A stretch of DNA of 64,000 bases from Actinomyces qiguomingii (GCF_004102025.1 NZ_CP025228.1:1922001-1986000), one strand, 5' to 3'; counted from the first letter of the stretch, positions 44,313 through 53,461 are shown. Program-made: numbers and translations. The notes: generated from the letters alone by a model not told the origin.

Positions 44313-46472
44313 TTATCGGCGATTAATTCGCGTCCACGTGCCGATCAATGTGGGGCGCGCCAGCACCACGAAGGACACGGCACCGAGCACGAGCAGCATC
44401 CCGGCACCAATGAGCTTCCAGCCGTCCGCGCCGAGCGGACCGCTGGGAGTCAACGCATCGCCGGTTATGAGGGTGATGCCGGCGCCGTCGGTGCGTGCAC
44501 TAGCCGTTTGGGCGATCTCGAGCTGCGCCCAACCCAGCAGTTGGGAGTCACGGTCGCCGACGGCGATCTTGTAACTGCCGGGTTCAAGGGTGGAGATGTC
44601 GATCGATACCGAGTTGTCCGCGTCGACCTGCACCCAACCGGGAGTGGTCGCGCCGGGGAAGACGAACACGGCCACCCAGTCCCCTGCAGTGACCTTGGAG
44701 GAGGGGAAGATCAGCGTGATGGCAGTGCCCTGACGGGTGCCAGATAGGGAGCCGGCGTTGTCCGGTCCGAGCTCACCGGGATCCCGGACAGGCGAAATCG
44801 GGGCGTTGGCCGGTCTGCGGGCGGTATCGTCCGCAGACCCCTGCACCGCTTCGGTGTTGTCCTGCTGGGGCGAGGGGTTGGAGCCGGCCTGTCCCGCGCT
44901 GCCACCGGTGTCGCGCACCACCAGGGGATCAACATCTACACCTTCGTTCAACCTATCGAAGCCGGTATTCGTACCGCCCGGGGGCCGGGTGCCTGGGGCG
45001 GGCGTGGTGATCGGCGTCGACGGTGATTGCGGAGAGGCCGTCGGACTCACCTCGGTAGGTGCGGCCGTGGGTGTGGGATCGGCCGTGGGCTCAGGCTCCG
45101 GCGAGGCGGAAGGTGTGGGATCGGCCGTGGGCTCAGGCTCCGGCGAGGCAGAGGGTGTGGGATCGGCCGTGGGCTCAGGCTCCGGCGAGGCGGAAGGCGT
45201 GGGATCGGCCGTGGGCTCAGGCTCCGGCGAGGCAGAGGGCGTGGGATCGGCCGTGGGCTCAGGCTCCGGCGAGGCGGAAGGCGTGGGATCGGCCGTGGGC
45301 TCCACGGCCGGGGGTGAAGACGGCACGGTGGTCGGCGCTGCGGTGCTGGGCTGCGCGGAGGGGGCGGGAACGTTACCGGGGATTGTTACCGAGATCGCCC
45401 CGACCTTACCGCCGGTCGGAGTAGCGGAGATGGTGTAGCCCGCACCGACCGAAGCTCCGGCATCGGCTAGGGCGGCGTCCGTGATGGTGAACCGGGTGCC
45501 GAAGAAGCGGGCTCTGACCATCACGGGCCGGGCGTTGCCCTGGGCATCCGCGATTTCCAGGACCACATTGAAGGTTCCTCCGATGTTGGTGCTGCGGTCG
45601 AAGGCCCAGCCGGTGCCGGTTAGGACGCCGTCGGAGTAGCTCAGCGTCGACTCTTCAGTCGCCTCGGGCAGCCGTACATCCATGGTCATGGTGTCGATCA
45701 CTTCCCAGTCGGCCGCGCCCGGGAACCGCCACTCGATGGTGTACGTGCCCACATGCGGTTCCATGGCCTGCGTGAAGGGCCAAAGTGGCAGCGAATAGTC
45801 GGAACGCCCGTTGGTGACTTCCGGGTATATGGTCGCCGACTGCGCCGCGCCGGACTCGTCCACGATCCGTACCTGAACGGCGGCAGCGACCGTGCCGTCC
45901 GAGCCCAGGGTTCGTCCCTCGGAATCCTCCCAATCGGAGAACATCAGCAGCGGCCGGTCGGTGCTGGAGGAGGATACATAAGTGGCGCCGGGGATCTTCA
46001 CACCCACCGTCACCTTGCCGACCCGGGCAGCGTCATCCTCGGTTGCTGGACTCAACGTCTCCGTACCCGGCTGCGGCGCAGCATCCACCCCTGGGGGAAG
46101 AGCACCCTCAGCTCCGATTCCGCTCGCCCGCGCTGTAGCTGAGGCGGCCGGCGCGTCATTGTCCGCCCCGGCTTGCCCAGCCTCGGTGCCAGCCCGACCG
46201 GCGATGGGCTCTGCCTGCGGCGAGTTGGTGGAGGAAGGATCAGGCAGGGTGACCACCTCCGTGATTTCCACCGTGCGCCCCACCACTGGTGATGCTGCGG
46301 GAGCTGCAGCATCGGATCCGGTCGGCACCAGCCGCCCGCCTGCTGCCAGAGCGCCCGCTCCTGCGGAGCTGAGCAGCACGAGGCCCAGTGCGGTAGGCAG
46401 TACGAATGCGGCGCGCAGCGCGGGTCTGCGTGCCGCTCTAGAAGCCTTGGCATGGCGCGGGGAATGGGTCAT
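44313..46472 (-). CDS. Large surface protein with Pro/Thr/Glu repeat stalk and C-terminal membrane anchor
   Basis: 719-residue protein: signal peptide (about 22-46, FVLPTALGLVLLSSAGAGAL), a Ser/Ala-rich segment, two beta-rich domains (about 135-260 and 265-365; ATYVSSSSTDRPLLMFSDWE, LTGTGWAFDRSTNIGGTFNV), a tandem repeat stalk of the 14-residue unit PTADPTPSASPEPE (about 389-466), a further domain (about 580-670, GTAITLIFPSSKVTAGDW) and a C-terminal helix (about 690-708) with a basic tail. No LPxTG motif, so it is anchored by the membrane helix rather than by sortase. The repeat probably spans the cell wall. First gene of a two-gene operon. Confidence 0.75.
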   Translation of the reverse strand: MTHSPRHAKASRAARRPALRAAFVLPTALGLVLLSSAGAGALAAGGRLVPTGSDAAAPAASPVVGRTVEITEVVTLPDPSSTNSPQAEPIAGRAGTEAGQAGADNDAPAASATARASGIGAEGALPPGVDAAPQPGTETLSPATEDDAARVGKVTVGVKIPGATYVSSSSTDRPLLMFSDWEDSEGRTLGSDGTVAAAVQVRIVDESGAAQSATIYPEVTNGRSDYSLPLWPFTQAMEPHVGTYTIEWRFPGAADWEVIDTMTMDVRLPEATEESTLSYSDGVLTGTGWAFDRSTNIGGTFNVVLEIADAQGNARPVMVRARFFGTRFTITDAALADAGASVGAGYTISATPTGGKVGAISVTIPGNVPAPSAQPSTAAPTTVPSSPPAVEPTADPTPSASPEPEPTADPTPSASPEPEPTADPTPSASPEPEPTADPTPSASPEPEPTADPTPSASPEPEPTADPTPTAAPTEVSPTASPQSPSTPITTPAPGTRPPGGTNTGFDRLNEGVDVDPLVVRDTGGSAGQAGSNPSPQQDNTEAVQGSADDTARRPANAPISPVRDPGELGPDNAGSLSGTRQGTAITLIFPSSKVTAGDWVAVFVFPGATTPGWVQVDADNSVSIDISTLEPGSYKIAVGDRDSQLLGWAQLEIAQTASARTDGAGITLITGDALTPSGPLGADGWKLIGAGMLLVLGAVSFVVLARPTLIGTWTRINRR
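45073..45309. repeat. 42 bp tandem repeat in the surface-protein gene
   Basis: Five complete 42 bp units (45073-45114, 45115-45156, 45157-45198, 45199-45240, 45241-45282) plus a partial sixth encode PTADPTPSASPEPE. Unit ends alternate between GCGGAAGG and GCAGAGGG, so the array looks amplified in 84 bp double units. In frame, so copy-number change would change stalk length without a frameshift. Confidence 0.92.
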
Positions 46473-47090
46473 CGATTCAGAACTCGCCTGTTGGCCTTCT
46501 CAGGAATGCTTGGGAGGCACGCCGGTCCCTCCGACGCATTTCGATGGTATCGTCGAAATTGTCTGTGCGGCACTGAAATGTCGGGAGCGTGGGCGGTCTC
46601 ACCCGCGGTTCGAACCGGACCGCGGCCTGCGGCGCACGCACCGTGGAAGACGACAATCCCCGTGATGACAAGGAATGCCGCACCCAGTTTGCGGGCGACA
46701 CGCGCGCATTGACCACCCACGTCTCACTATCGTTTCGAAGGTCTCGATATGGCTCGGCCGGGCTGTGCCGACGGAATCGGCGAGACCGGATTCACGTGTG
46801 ACTTGATGCGCGCAAAGGCGATTGTCCCTCGTGTCTCGGCGCGCACCCGCATACCATTGCACTCAGGAGTGATCCGTGCTGTGAGCCCCGTTCACGGCTC
46901 GTTCCGCCGCCCGCACTGTGCGGCGCCGGACGTGGCCCCGTGAGTTAAGTGCGTGAAACCCGTGAGGCCCCGCCGTCGAGTCCGATGGCGGCCGGGTGAG
47001 TGTGGTGGGTGCGGTGCGGCAAGAGCGGAGACCGTCCGGTCTCCCCCACGCTCCGCGACCGGTTCCCTCATGTGGAATCAGATACGGGAA
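46473..47090. other. Long intergenic region without a convincing gene
   Basis: 618 bp between the divergent surface-protein operon and the DEAD-box helicase. Short open frames on both strands lack ribosome sites and protein-like composition. Visible elements: a perfect ATTTCGA-N8-TCGAAAT inverted repeat (46537-46558), 65 bp upstream of the surface gene start, and a related TATCG-N12-CGATA element (about 46728-46749). These are candidate operators. The helicase leader may be long, as is usual for cold-shock-type DEAD helicases. Confidence 0.5.
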
Positions 47091-49469
47091 ATGACGATGA
47101 CAGCCACCCCTACTGGGGATTCTGCGCCCTTCGGCGCCCCCGACGACACCACCCCCGGCTCCGCCCTGGGTATAGACGACCTGTTCAGCGCCGAGATCGC
47201 CGGCGCCCCCGACGCCGCCCAGCGGGCCCGCGCGCCCCAGGACCCCAGCGACGTCGGTGCTCGGGATGTGCACGAGGACGCACATGATGCCGACCTCGCC
47301 TCCCCCGCCGATCCCGTACCCGCCTCGGCGCAGTCCGCTGAGTCCTTCGATACTCCCGCATCCTCGGAGTCACCCGAGGATCCCGAGGATCTGGAGAATG
47401 AGGATGAGGCCGATGATGTCGACCTGAACCTGCCCGAGGCCGACCCGGAGCTGCCCGAATCCGAGGCGGACTTCGTGGACGAAGCCGAAGACGAGGATCC
47501 GGGGCAGGATGATCCGGACTACCCGACACCCGAGGCCGTCACCTTCGATGACCTGGGCCTGCCCACGGATCTGCTCAAGGCGGTCAAGGACATGGGCTTC
47601 CAGGTGCCGACCCCCATTCAGCGCGAGGCGATCCCGGTGCTGCTCTCGGGCCGCGACGTTGTTGGTATCGCCCAGACCGGGACCGGCAAGACGGCCGCTT
47701 TCGGACTGCCGCTACTGGACGCCGTAGACGCCCGCGACGGCGAGGTGCAGGCGCTGGTCCTGGCGCCCACGCGCGAATTGGCACTTCAAAGCGCCGAGGC
47801 CATAACCGATATGGCCAGTCGCTCACGCGGCCTCGATGTGGTCGCCGTCTACGGTGGCGCCCCCTACGGTCCGCAGATCGGTGCGCTTAAGGACGGCGCC
47901 CAGGTGGTAGTAGGCACACCCGGGCGCATCATCGACCTGATGGACAAGGGCGCCCTGGCACTGGACCAGGTGAAGTACTTCGTACTCGACGAGGCCGACG
48001 AAATGCTGCGCATGGGTTTCGCCGAGGACGTCGAGGCGATCGCCGCCTCCCTACCATCCCCCCGCCGCACCGCTCTCTTCTCCGCCACCATGCCGCCCGC
48101 CATCCAGGCGGTGGCCCGCCAGCACCTGGAAGACCCGATCCGTGTGGAGGTCTCCCGTCAGGCCTCCACGGTGGACACCGTCCGGCAGACCTACGCGGTG
48201 GTGCCCTTCCGGCACAAGATCGGCGCCGCCGCCCGGGTACTGGCCGTTACCGAGGCACAAGCCGCTCTGGTGTTCGTCCGTACCAAGTCAACCGCCGAGG
48301 ACGTCGCCATCGAGCTGGCCGGCCGCGGAATTCAGGCGGCCGCCATCTCTGGTGACGTGCCGCAGCGTGAGCGCGAACGGCTCGTAGAGCGACTGCGCGC
48401 CGGCACTCTCGACGTGCTGGTGGCCACTGATGTGGCCGCCCGGGGACTGGATGTGGACCGCATCGGGCTGGTGGTCAACTTCGATGTCCCCCGGGAGGCG
48501 GAGGCTTATGTGCACCGCATCGGCCGCACCGGGCGCGCCGGACGCCACGGCGAGGCCGTCACCTTCCTGACCCCCAAGGAAAAGCGCAAGCTCCGCCAGA
48601 TCGAGCGGCTGACCGGTACCCGTCTGGAGGAAATCACCCTCCCCTCCCCCGCGGACGTATCCGAGCACCGCGCGGGCAAACTGCTCGAGCGGGCCGCCGC
48701 TCGACGCGAGCGCGGCCGTCTGGAGATGTATGCCGATCTGGTCGCCGCCAAGAGCCAAGAGCTGGGAATCGAGGCTGACGAGCTTGCCGCCACCCTGCTG
48801 GCCCTCGCCGTCGGCGACGAGGGGCCCCGACGTCGTGACGACGGCAAGCGTCCCCGGCGGGGCAATCGCGAGGAGCTCCTGGATGATGACGGCACCTTCG
48901 TGTCTGCTTCCTTCGAAGGCGGCCGTGATGACCGCCGTGGGCGCCGTGGAGACCGTATCGATGGCAAGCCAGGCGCATCCAGGGGTGGCCGGCGCCGTCA
49001 TGAGGACGGAACCGGAACCGTCTACCGCATCGAAGTCGGCCACCGGGATCGCGTGCTGCCGGGCGCGATCGTTGGCGCCCTGGCTAACGAGGGCGCCATC
49101 TCCGGCTCCGACATCGGCAAGATCGATATCCTGCAGTCCTTCTCACTAGTTGAGATCCACACGCCGCTGGATGACGAGCAGATGGAACGTATGCGGCATG
49201 CGACCTTCGCTGGCCGAGAGCTGCGCATTCGCGTGGACGAGGGGCCGGGCTCAGGCGGTTGGGACGACCAGCGCGGCGATCGCTCCGGAGGGTCACGCGG
49301 CCGGAACAACGACCACGGTTCGAGGCGTTATGAGCGTGGCGGCTTCAAGCGGCGCTACGACCGTGATAACCGTCGGAATGACAGCAACGACAGGAACGGC
49401 CGCTGGGGCAACCGCGGCTGGAACAGCGGCCACAAGGGCGGTTTCCGGGGTAATCGCGGCGGGCGGTGA
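47091..49469 (+). CDS. DEAD-box RNA helicase (DeaD/CsdA type) with acidic N-terminus and RGG-rich tail
   Basis: 792-residue helicase. An acidic Asp/Glu/Pro-rich extension (about 1-145) precedes the Q motif (FDDLGLPTDLLKAVKDMGF, PTPIQREAIP), Walker A AQTGTGKTAAFG (about 202-213), DEAD replaced in standard form by VLDEADEML (about 300-308), SATMPP and HRIGRTGRAGRHGEAV (about 475-490). A DbpA/RRM-like RNA-binding domain (VYRIEVGHRDRVLPGAIVGA, about 645-664) and a long Arg/Gly/Asn/Asp-rich tail follow. It probably remodels rRNA during ribosome assembly or mRNA at low temperature. Start uncertain among 47070, 47091 and 47097 (the last has GGGA at a good distance). Confidence 0.93.
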   Translation: MTMTATPTGDSAPFGAPDDTTPGSALGIDDLFSAEIAGAPDAAQRARAPQDPSDVGARDVHEDAHDADLASPADPVPASAQSAESFDTPASSESPEDPEDLENEDEADDVDLNLPEADPELPESEADFVDEAEDEDPGQDDPDYPTPEAVTFDDLGLPTDLLKAVKDMGFQVPTPIQREAIPVLLSGRDVVGIAQTGTGKTAAFGLPLLDAVDARDGEVQALVLAPTRELALQSAEAITDMASRSRGLDVVAVYGGAPYGPQIGALKDGAQVVVGTPGRIIDLMDKGALALDQVKYFVLDEADEMLRMGFAEDVEAIAASLPSPRRTALFSATMPPAIQAVARQHLEDPIRVEVSRQASTVDTVRQTYAVVPFRHKIGAAARVLAVTEAQAALVFVRTKSTAEDVAIELAGRGIQAAAISGDVPQRERERLVERLRAGTLDVLVATDVAARGLDVDRIGLVVNFDVPREAEAYVHRIGRTGRAGRHGEAVTFLTPKEKRKLRQIERLTGTRLEEITLPSPADVSEHRAGKLLERAAARRERGRLEMYADLVAAKSQELGIEADELAATLLALAVGDEGPRRRDDGKRPRRGNREELLDDDGTFVSASFEGGRDDRRGRRGDRIDGKPGASRGGRRRHEDGTGTVYRIEVGHRDRVLPGAIVGALANEGAISGSDIGKIDILQSFSLVEIHTPLDDEQMERMRHATFAGRELRIRVDEGPGSGGWDDQRGDRSGGSRGRNNDHGSRRYERGGFKRRYDRDNRRNDSNDRNGRWGNRGWNSGHKGGFRGNRGGR

Positions 49470-49511
49470 CACACCGGCTTTGAGCCCGGCCGCGGAGGGG
49501 AGGACAACCGC

Positions 49512-51113
49512 ATGATCCCAGCCGTGTATCTGCTCACTGTGGTGGTGTTCGGCTTCACCGCGACCCTGCTGCGCCTACCCCCGCTGGTCGGGTTTCTGGC
49601 AGCTGGATTCGTCCTGGGCTCCTCGCCACTACCGAATCTGACTTTCATCGAGGTGCTCGGCGATCTCGGGGTGGCGGTGCTACTGTTCACCATCGGGTTG
49701 AAGCTCGATCTGCGGGTGCTGCGCCGCAAGGAGGTCGCCGGCACCGCCATGATCGTCATGTTGGTGCTGACCGTCCTCGGGACCGGGCTGGTGGCGGGGA
49801 TGCTAGCCCTCGGCTTGAGTCTGGGCGCCACCACCCCCGGGGGCATCGCCTCGGTGGGTTTCGCTCTGTCATTCTCATCAACGGTCGTTGTGGTCAAGCT
49901 TCTAGAGGAGCGTGATGACTCCGGTTCCCTCTACGGGCGCATCGCCATTGGCGTGCTAGTGCTGCAGGACATCGCGGCAGTCGCCTACATGACCGTCACA
50001 TCGGGACGTGCTCCCAGCCCGTGGGCAGTTGCCCTGGTGGCGCTGTGGCCGGCGTCCCGGCTGCTGCGCGGTGTGCTGGACCGCATCGACCACCGGGAGA
50101 TGCGGGCCCTGTTCGGCATGTCCATGGCGCTGCTGCCCGGCTATCTGCTGTTCGATCTGGTCGGCCTCGACGGGGATCTGGGCGCCCTGATCATGGGTGC
50201 GCTATTCGCCTCACACCCCGCCGCCAAGGAGCTTTCAAGCGCCCTGTTCACCATCAAGGAGCTGCTGCTGGTCGGCTTCTTCCTTGCCATCGGTTTGGAC
50301 GGAATCCCCGGAAGCTCTGCTTTCGCCCTGGCTGGAGTGCTGCTGGTGTTGTTGCCGCTGCGGTCACTGATCTACACCGGAGTGCTGCGGGTGATGGGTA
50401 TGCGGCGCCGTACCTCCGTGCTGACCGGCATGGCCCTGACGGCATATAGCGAGTTCGCACTGATTGTGGTGGACACCGCCACCGACCACGGACTGCTCGG
50501 CGGCGAATGGCCGGCGGCGATCTCCCTGGCGCTGGCGCTGTCCTTCGTGGTGTCTGCAGTCGTCAACCACAAGCCCGCCGCCCTGGTGGAGTGGATGTCC
50601 GAGCGGTTGCCCGACCGTCCCAACACCACGCTGCACCCCGATGAGCAGCCTTTGCGGCTCGAAGGCGTGTGCACGGTGGTATTCGGCATGGGGCGGGCCG
50701 GACGCTCCACTTACACCCGCCTGTACGCCGACGGGCAGACGGGTGTGCTCGGCATCGACAACGACGCCACCAAGGTGGAAGAGATGACGCGCCAGGGATT
50801 CAACGTCATGGAGGCGGATGCCACCGACCGCCAGTTCTGGGAGCGCTTGGAGGCGGTGCACGTGTCAACGGTGGTGCTGGCCATGTCCGAGCCTGGTGCC
50901 AATGTGCACGTACTGGAGTGGCTGGGCCGCAACGAATTCGATGGGCGAATCCTGGCGATCGCCCGCTATGACGACGAGGCAGCGACCATGCGGGCTGCGG
51001 GGGTGGACGCCGTGATCAACCTCTACGAGGGCGCCGGAGAGGCCCTGGCCCGGGCCGCCGAGGCCCTACCTCCGGCCGCCGTGGATGGTGTCTACGACGC
51101 CAACGCTAGCTAG
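49512..51113 (+). CDS. KefB-like monovalent cation:proton antiporter with RCK (TrkA-N) domain
   Basis: 533-residue CPA2-family antiporter. The first 375 residues have about 12 hydrophobic segments including LPPLVGFLAAGFVLG, LGVAVLLFTIGLKLDL (about 55-70), and LSFSSTVVVVKLLEE (about 119-133). A cytoplasmic RCK domain follows with the nucleotide-binding VVFGMGRAGRSTYTRL (about 390-405) and acidic strand end (VLGIDND). It likely exchanges K+ or Na+ for H+, gated by NAD(H) or thiol adducts as in KefB/KefC. Its stop codon overlaps the hisS stop in a shared CTAG. Confidence 0.9.
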   Translation: MIPAVYLLTVVVFGFTATLLRLPPLVGFLAAGFVLGSSPLPNLTFIEVLGDLGVAVLLFTIGLKLDLRVLRRKEVAGTAMIVMLVLTVLGTGLVAGMLALGLSLGATTPGGIASVGFALSFSSTVVVVKLLEERDDSGSLYGRIAIGVLVLQDIAAVAYMTVTSGRAPSPWAVALVALWPASRLLRGVLDRIDHREMRALFGMSMALLPGYLLFDLVGLDGDLGALIMGALFASHPAAKELSSALFTIKELLLVGFFLAIGLDGIPGSSAFALAGVLLVLLPLRSLIYTGVLRVMGMRRRTSVLTGMALTAYSEFALIVVDTATDHGLLGGEWPAAISLALALSFVVSAVVNHKPAALVEWMSERLPDRPNTTLHPDEQPLRLEGVCTVVFGMGRAGRSTYTRLYADGQTGVLGIDNDATKVEEMTRQGFNVMEADATDRQFWERLEAVHVSTVVLAMSEPGANVHVLEWLGRNEFDGRILAIARYDDEAATMRAAGVDAVINLYEGAGEALARAAEALPPAAVDGVYDANAS

Positions 51114-52507
51114 TTGGCGTCCACCTGCGCTAGCTGGGGGAACAGGTCGGCCTCATCGGCGGGGAACCAGGTAGTAGCGTCAGCCGGAACCTGATCGCCG
51201 GAGCGAATGTCCTTGACCGAGTCGGGTTCACCGTCCGCGCCCGGGAACCAGACGAAGGGGATGGACCGCTTGTCCGCGAAGCGGATCTGCTTGCCATACT
51301 TGGCGGCTGTCGGGGACACGTCGGCGGCAATACCACGGCCGCGCAGCCGATCGGCAATGGCATCGGATGCGCCGCGGTGCGCCTCATCGGCAACCGCGAC
51401 CAGCACCGCCGTCGGCACGGCCCGGGTCACTTCCACCATGCCAGCGCCAATCACCCTCGCCAGCAGGCGGGACAGACCGATGGAGATGCCCACGCCGGGG
51501 AAGGTGCGTTTGCCGTCGGAGGCCAAGGAGTCGTAGCGGCCGCCGGAGCACACCGAGCCGAGGTCCTCGTGGCCGGTCATGAAGGACTCGTAGACAGTTC
51601 CCGTGTAGTAGTCCAGGCCGCGAGCGATCTTCAGGTCGGCGACAATGGCACCGGGGCGGCGGCTCCCGGCCGCACGCAGCAACTCAGCCAGCTCCTCCAG
51701 GCCCTGCACCAGCAGCTCGGTGGGTGCCGCGCCGTCGAGAGCCGCCATAACACAGGCGCGTACGTGCTCGGGATCATCCCCAGTGATCTCAGCCAGGTGC
51801 AGGGCCGCCTCGGCCTGCTTGGCGGTGATGCCGACGACGTCAACCAGTTCCGCGGCGACCCGGCCGGCCCCGATCTTGTCGAGCTTGTCGACCACCCGCA
51901 GCACCTCAGCCAGCTGCTCCTCGGCGACCCCGAGCGACTGGTAGAAGCCCTGGGCGACCTTACGGTTGGACACGTGGATGGTGACGGCCGGGATGGGCAG
52001 TGCGGACAGGGCCTCGTGCATGACCAGCGGCATCTCGACGTCGTGGAACAGTGGCAAGGCGCCGTCGCCCACGACATCGATGTCCGCCTGGATAAACTCA
52101 CGGAAGCGGCCCTCCTGCGGGCGCTCGCCGCGCCAGACCTTCTGGATCTGGTAGCGCTTGAACGGGAAGTGCAGGGTGCCGGCGTTGTCCAGCACGTAGC
52201 GGGCAAAGGGGACGGTCAGGTCGAAGTGAAGTCCCAGCTGCTTGGCAGGGTCCGCATTCTCCTCACCGGGATCGGCCTGCAGGCGGGAGAGCAGGTAGAC
52301 CTCCTTGCTGGTCTCCCCCTTGCGGGTCAGCTCCGACAGCGGCTCGACGGCGCGGGTCTCGATCCCGCTGAAGCCATGCAACTCGAAGGTGCGGCGCAGG
52401 GTGTCGAGGAACTGCTGCTCGACGATGCGGGCGGCGGGAAGCCACTCGGGAAAGCCGGAGAGAGAGGATTGCGCCTGTCGGACCTGTGCTGGAGCCATGG
52501 GCCGCAT
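51110..52507 (-). CDS. hisS: Histidyl-tRNA synthetase
   Basis: 465-residue class II HisRS: LSGFPEWLP near the N-terminus, motif 2 with FKRYQIQKVWRGERPQEGRFREF (about 115-137), the histidine-binding loops ARGLDYYTGTVYE (about 293-305) and CSGGRYDSL (about 318-326), motif 3 GVGISIGLSRLLA (about 337-349), and the C-terminal anticodon domain. Met4 (52498) could be the true start; neither has a good ribosome site. Convergent with the antiporter gene, with 4 bp (CTAG) shared by both stops. Confidence 0.96.
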   Translation of the reverse strand: MRPMAPAQVRQAQSSLSGFPEWLPAARIVEQQFLDTLRRTFELHGFSGIETRAVEPLSELTRKGETSKEVYLLSRLQADPGEENADPAKQLGLHFDLTVPFARYVLDNAGTLHFPFKRYQIQKVWRGERPQEGRFREFIQADIDVVGDGALPLFHDVEMPLVMHEALSALPIPAVTIHVSNRKVAQGFYQSLGVAEEQLAEVLRVVDKLDKIGAGRVAAELVDVVGITAKQAEAALHLAEITGDDPEHVRACVMAALDGAAPTELLVQGLEELAELLRAAGSRRPGAIVADLKIARGLDYYTGTVYESFMTGHEDLGSVCSGGRYDSLASDGKRTFPGVGISIGLSRLLARVIGAGMVEVTRAVPTAVLVAVADEAHRGASDAIADRLRGRGIAADVSPTAAKYGKQIRFADKRSIPFVWFPGADGEPDSVKDIRSGDQVPADATTWFPADEADLFPQLAQVDAN

Positions 52508-52550
52508 TGTGTCATGTCATCTCGCCAAGCGATGACAGCCATGACGCTAG

Positions 52551-52645
52551 GTGCGCCGTGCCCGCCCCGACCGGCGCTCACGCACCGGTCTCGCCCTGCT
52601 GTGCGCCGTGCCCGCCCCGACCGGCGCTCACGCACCGGTCTCGCC
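52551..52645. repeat. Direct duplication of 45 bp across the 3' end of the MBL-fold gene
   Basis: The 45 bp sequence 52551-52595 (starting GTGCGCCGTGCCCGCCCCGA) recurs exactly at 52601-52645, separated by CTGCT. The right copy encodes the last five residues and the stop codon of the hydrolase gene (TGA at 52630-52628), so the left copy is a duplicate of that gene end lying downstream. Each copy has GACCGG-N10-CCGGTC arms that could act as a small terminator. Confidence 0.9.
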
Positions 52646-53461
52646 GCCGCGGACCTTCGCCTCGGCCAAATAGGGGTTGGCATGGTGCTCGTGGGCCATG
52701 GTCGTGGCCGCGCCGTGCCCGGGCAGCAGCACCGTTTCCGGATCGATAACGCTTGCTAACAGCCGCAGCGTCGCCCACATCTGATACTGGTCTCCGCCCG
52801 GCAGATCGGTACGGCCCACGCTGCCCTTGAAGATCACATCGCCGTCCAGCGCCACCAGGTACTCGCGCTCCGGAATGTCGGTCGGATCATCAAGGACCTC
52901 CGCCTCAAACAGCAGCTGGCTGTCACCCAAGTCGGCGTTTAGGAAGAACAAAGTGGACCCTTCCGAGTGACCGGGCGCGGGCACGGCCCTTAACGCGACG
53001 CCCGGGACCAGTTCGACGGCTGCCCCGAATCCGTCCTGCGGGAAGGCACGCACATCCGCCGGTCGCTGCCACTGGCTGCCGGCCAAGTCGGCGAATGTCA
53101 TGCCGTCGGCTGCGATTCCAGTTGTGGTTGCGGGATCATCGAGCCGGTACAGGTCAGGCTGGGGAATGTAAACCGGCACCCCAGTGGGATCCACCCCGCC
53201 ATCCGGCCCGGCGTCTATGCGCCCCTGGGCCACCGCAGCATCGATCAACCGTTGAGCGTCCCAAACGTGGTCGGCGTGACCGTGGGTCAAGAGTATGGCG
53301 CCAAGCCGCAAGTGATTCGAACGCAGCAAGGCCATGGCACCACGGGCCGCACCCGCGCCCGGATCCACCACCAGGGCGGGGGCACCCGGCTCAGCGGCCA
53401 GGACGTAGCAGTTGGCTCCGAAAACTGCAGCTAGAGTGCGCTCAATGAGCATGTCGGCCAT
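52628..53461 (-). CDS. Metallo-beta-lactamase-fold hydrolase (glyoxalase II-like)
   Basis: 277-residue hydrolase. It begins MADMLIERTLAAVFGANCYV, contains the metal-binding LTHGHADHVWD (H-x-H-x-D-H, about 60-70), PAPGHSEGST (third His, about 163-172), the Asp ligand region (GDVIFKGSVGRTDLPGGD) and LLPGHG near the C-terminus. This is the hydroxyacylglutathione-hydrolase-like branch that acts on thioesters or unknown esters; members are common beside relA and hisS in actinobacteria. The start at 53461 is preferred over 53452 (next Met). Readings further upstream are antisense to the DUF349 gene. The last 15 bp lie in the duplicated element. Confidence 0.88.
   Translation of the reverse strand: MADMLIERTLAAVFGANCYVLAAEPGAPALVVDPGAGAARGAMALLRSNHLRLGAILLTHGHADHVWDAQRLIDAAVAQGRIDAGPDGGVDPTGVPVYIPQPDLYRLDDPATTTGIAADGMTFADLAGSQWQRPADVRAFPQDGFGAAVELVPGVALRAVPAPGHSEGSTLFFLNADLGDSQLLFEAEVLDDPTDIPEREYLVALDGDVIFKGSVGRTDLPGGDQYQMWATLRLLASVIDPETVLLPGHGAATTMAHEHHANPYLAEAKVRGGETGA

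Noticed and set aside
45073..45309. CRISPR array or minisatellite outside a gene
   Set aside because: Units are contiguous 42 bp, in frame, and encode the stalk of a surface protein.
46953..47090. 46-codon extension of the DEAD-box helicase
   Set aside because: Arg/Pro-rich, no ribosome site; the family's acidic leader starts at about 47091.
51377..52759. 460-codon open frame opposite hisS
   Set aside because: Antisense shadow of hisS and the MBL-fold gene; the sense frames have clear family motifs.
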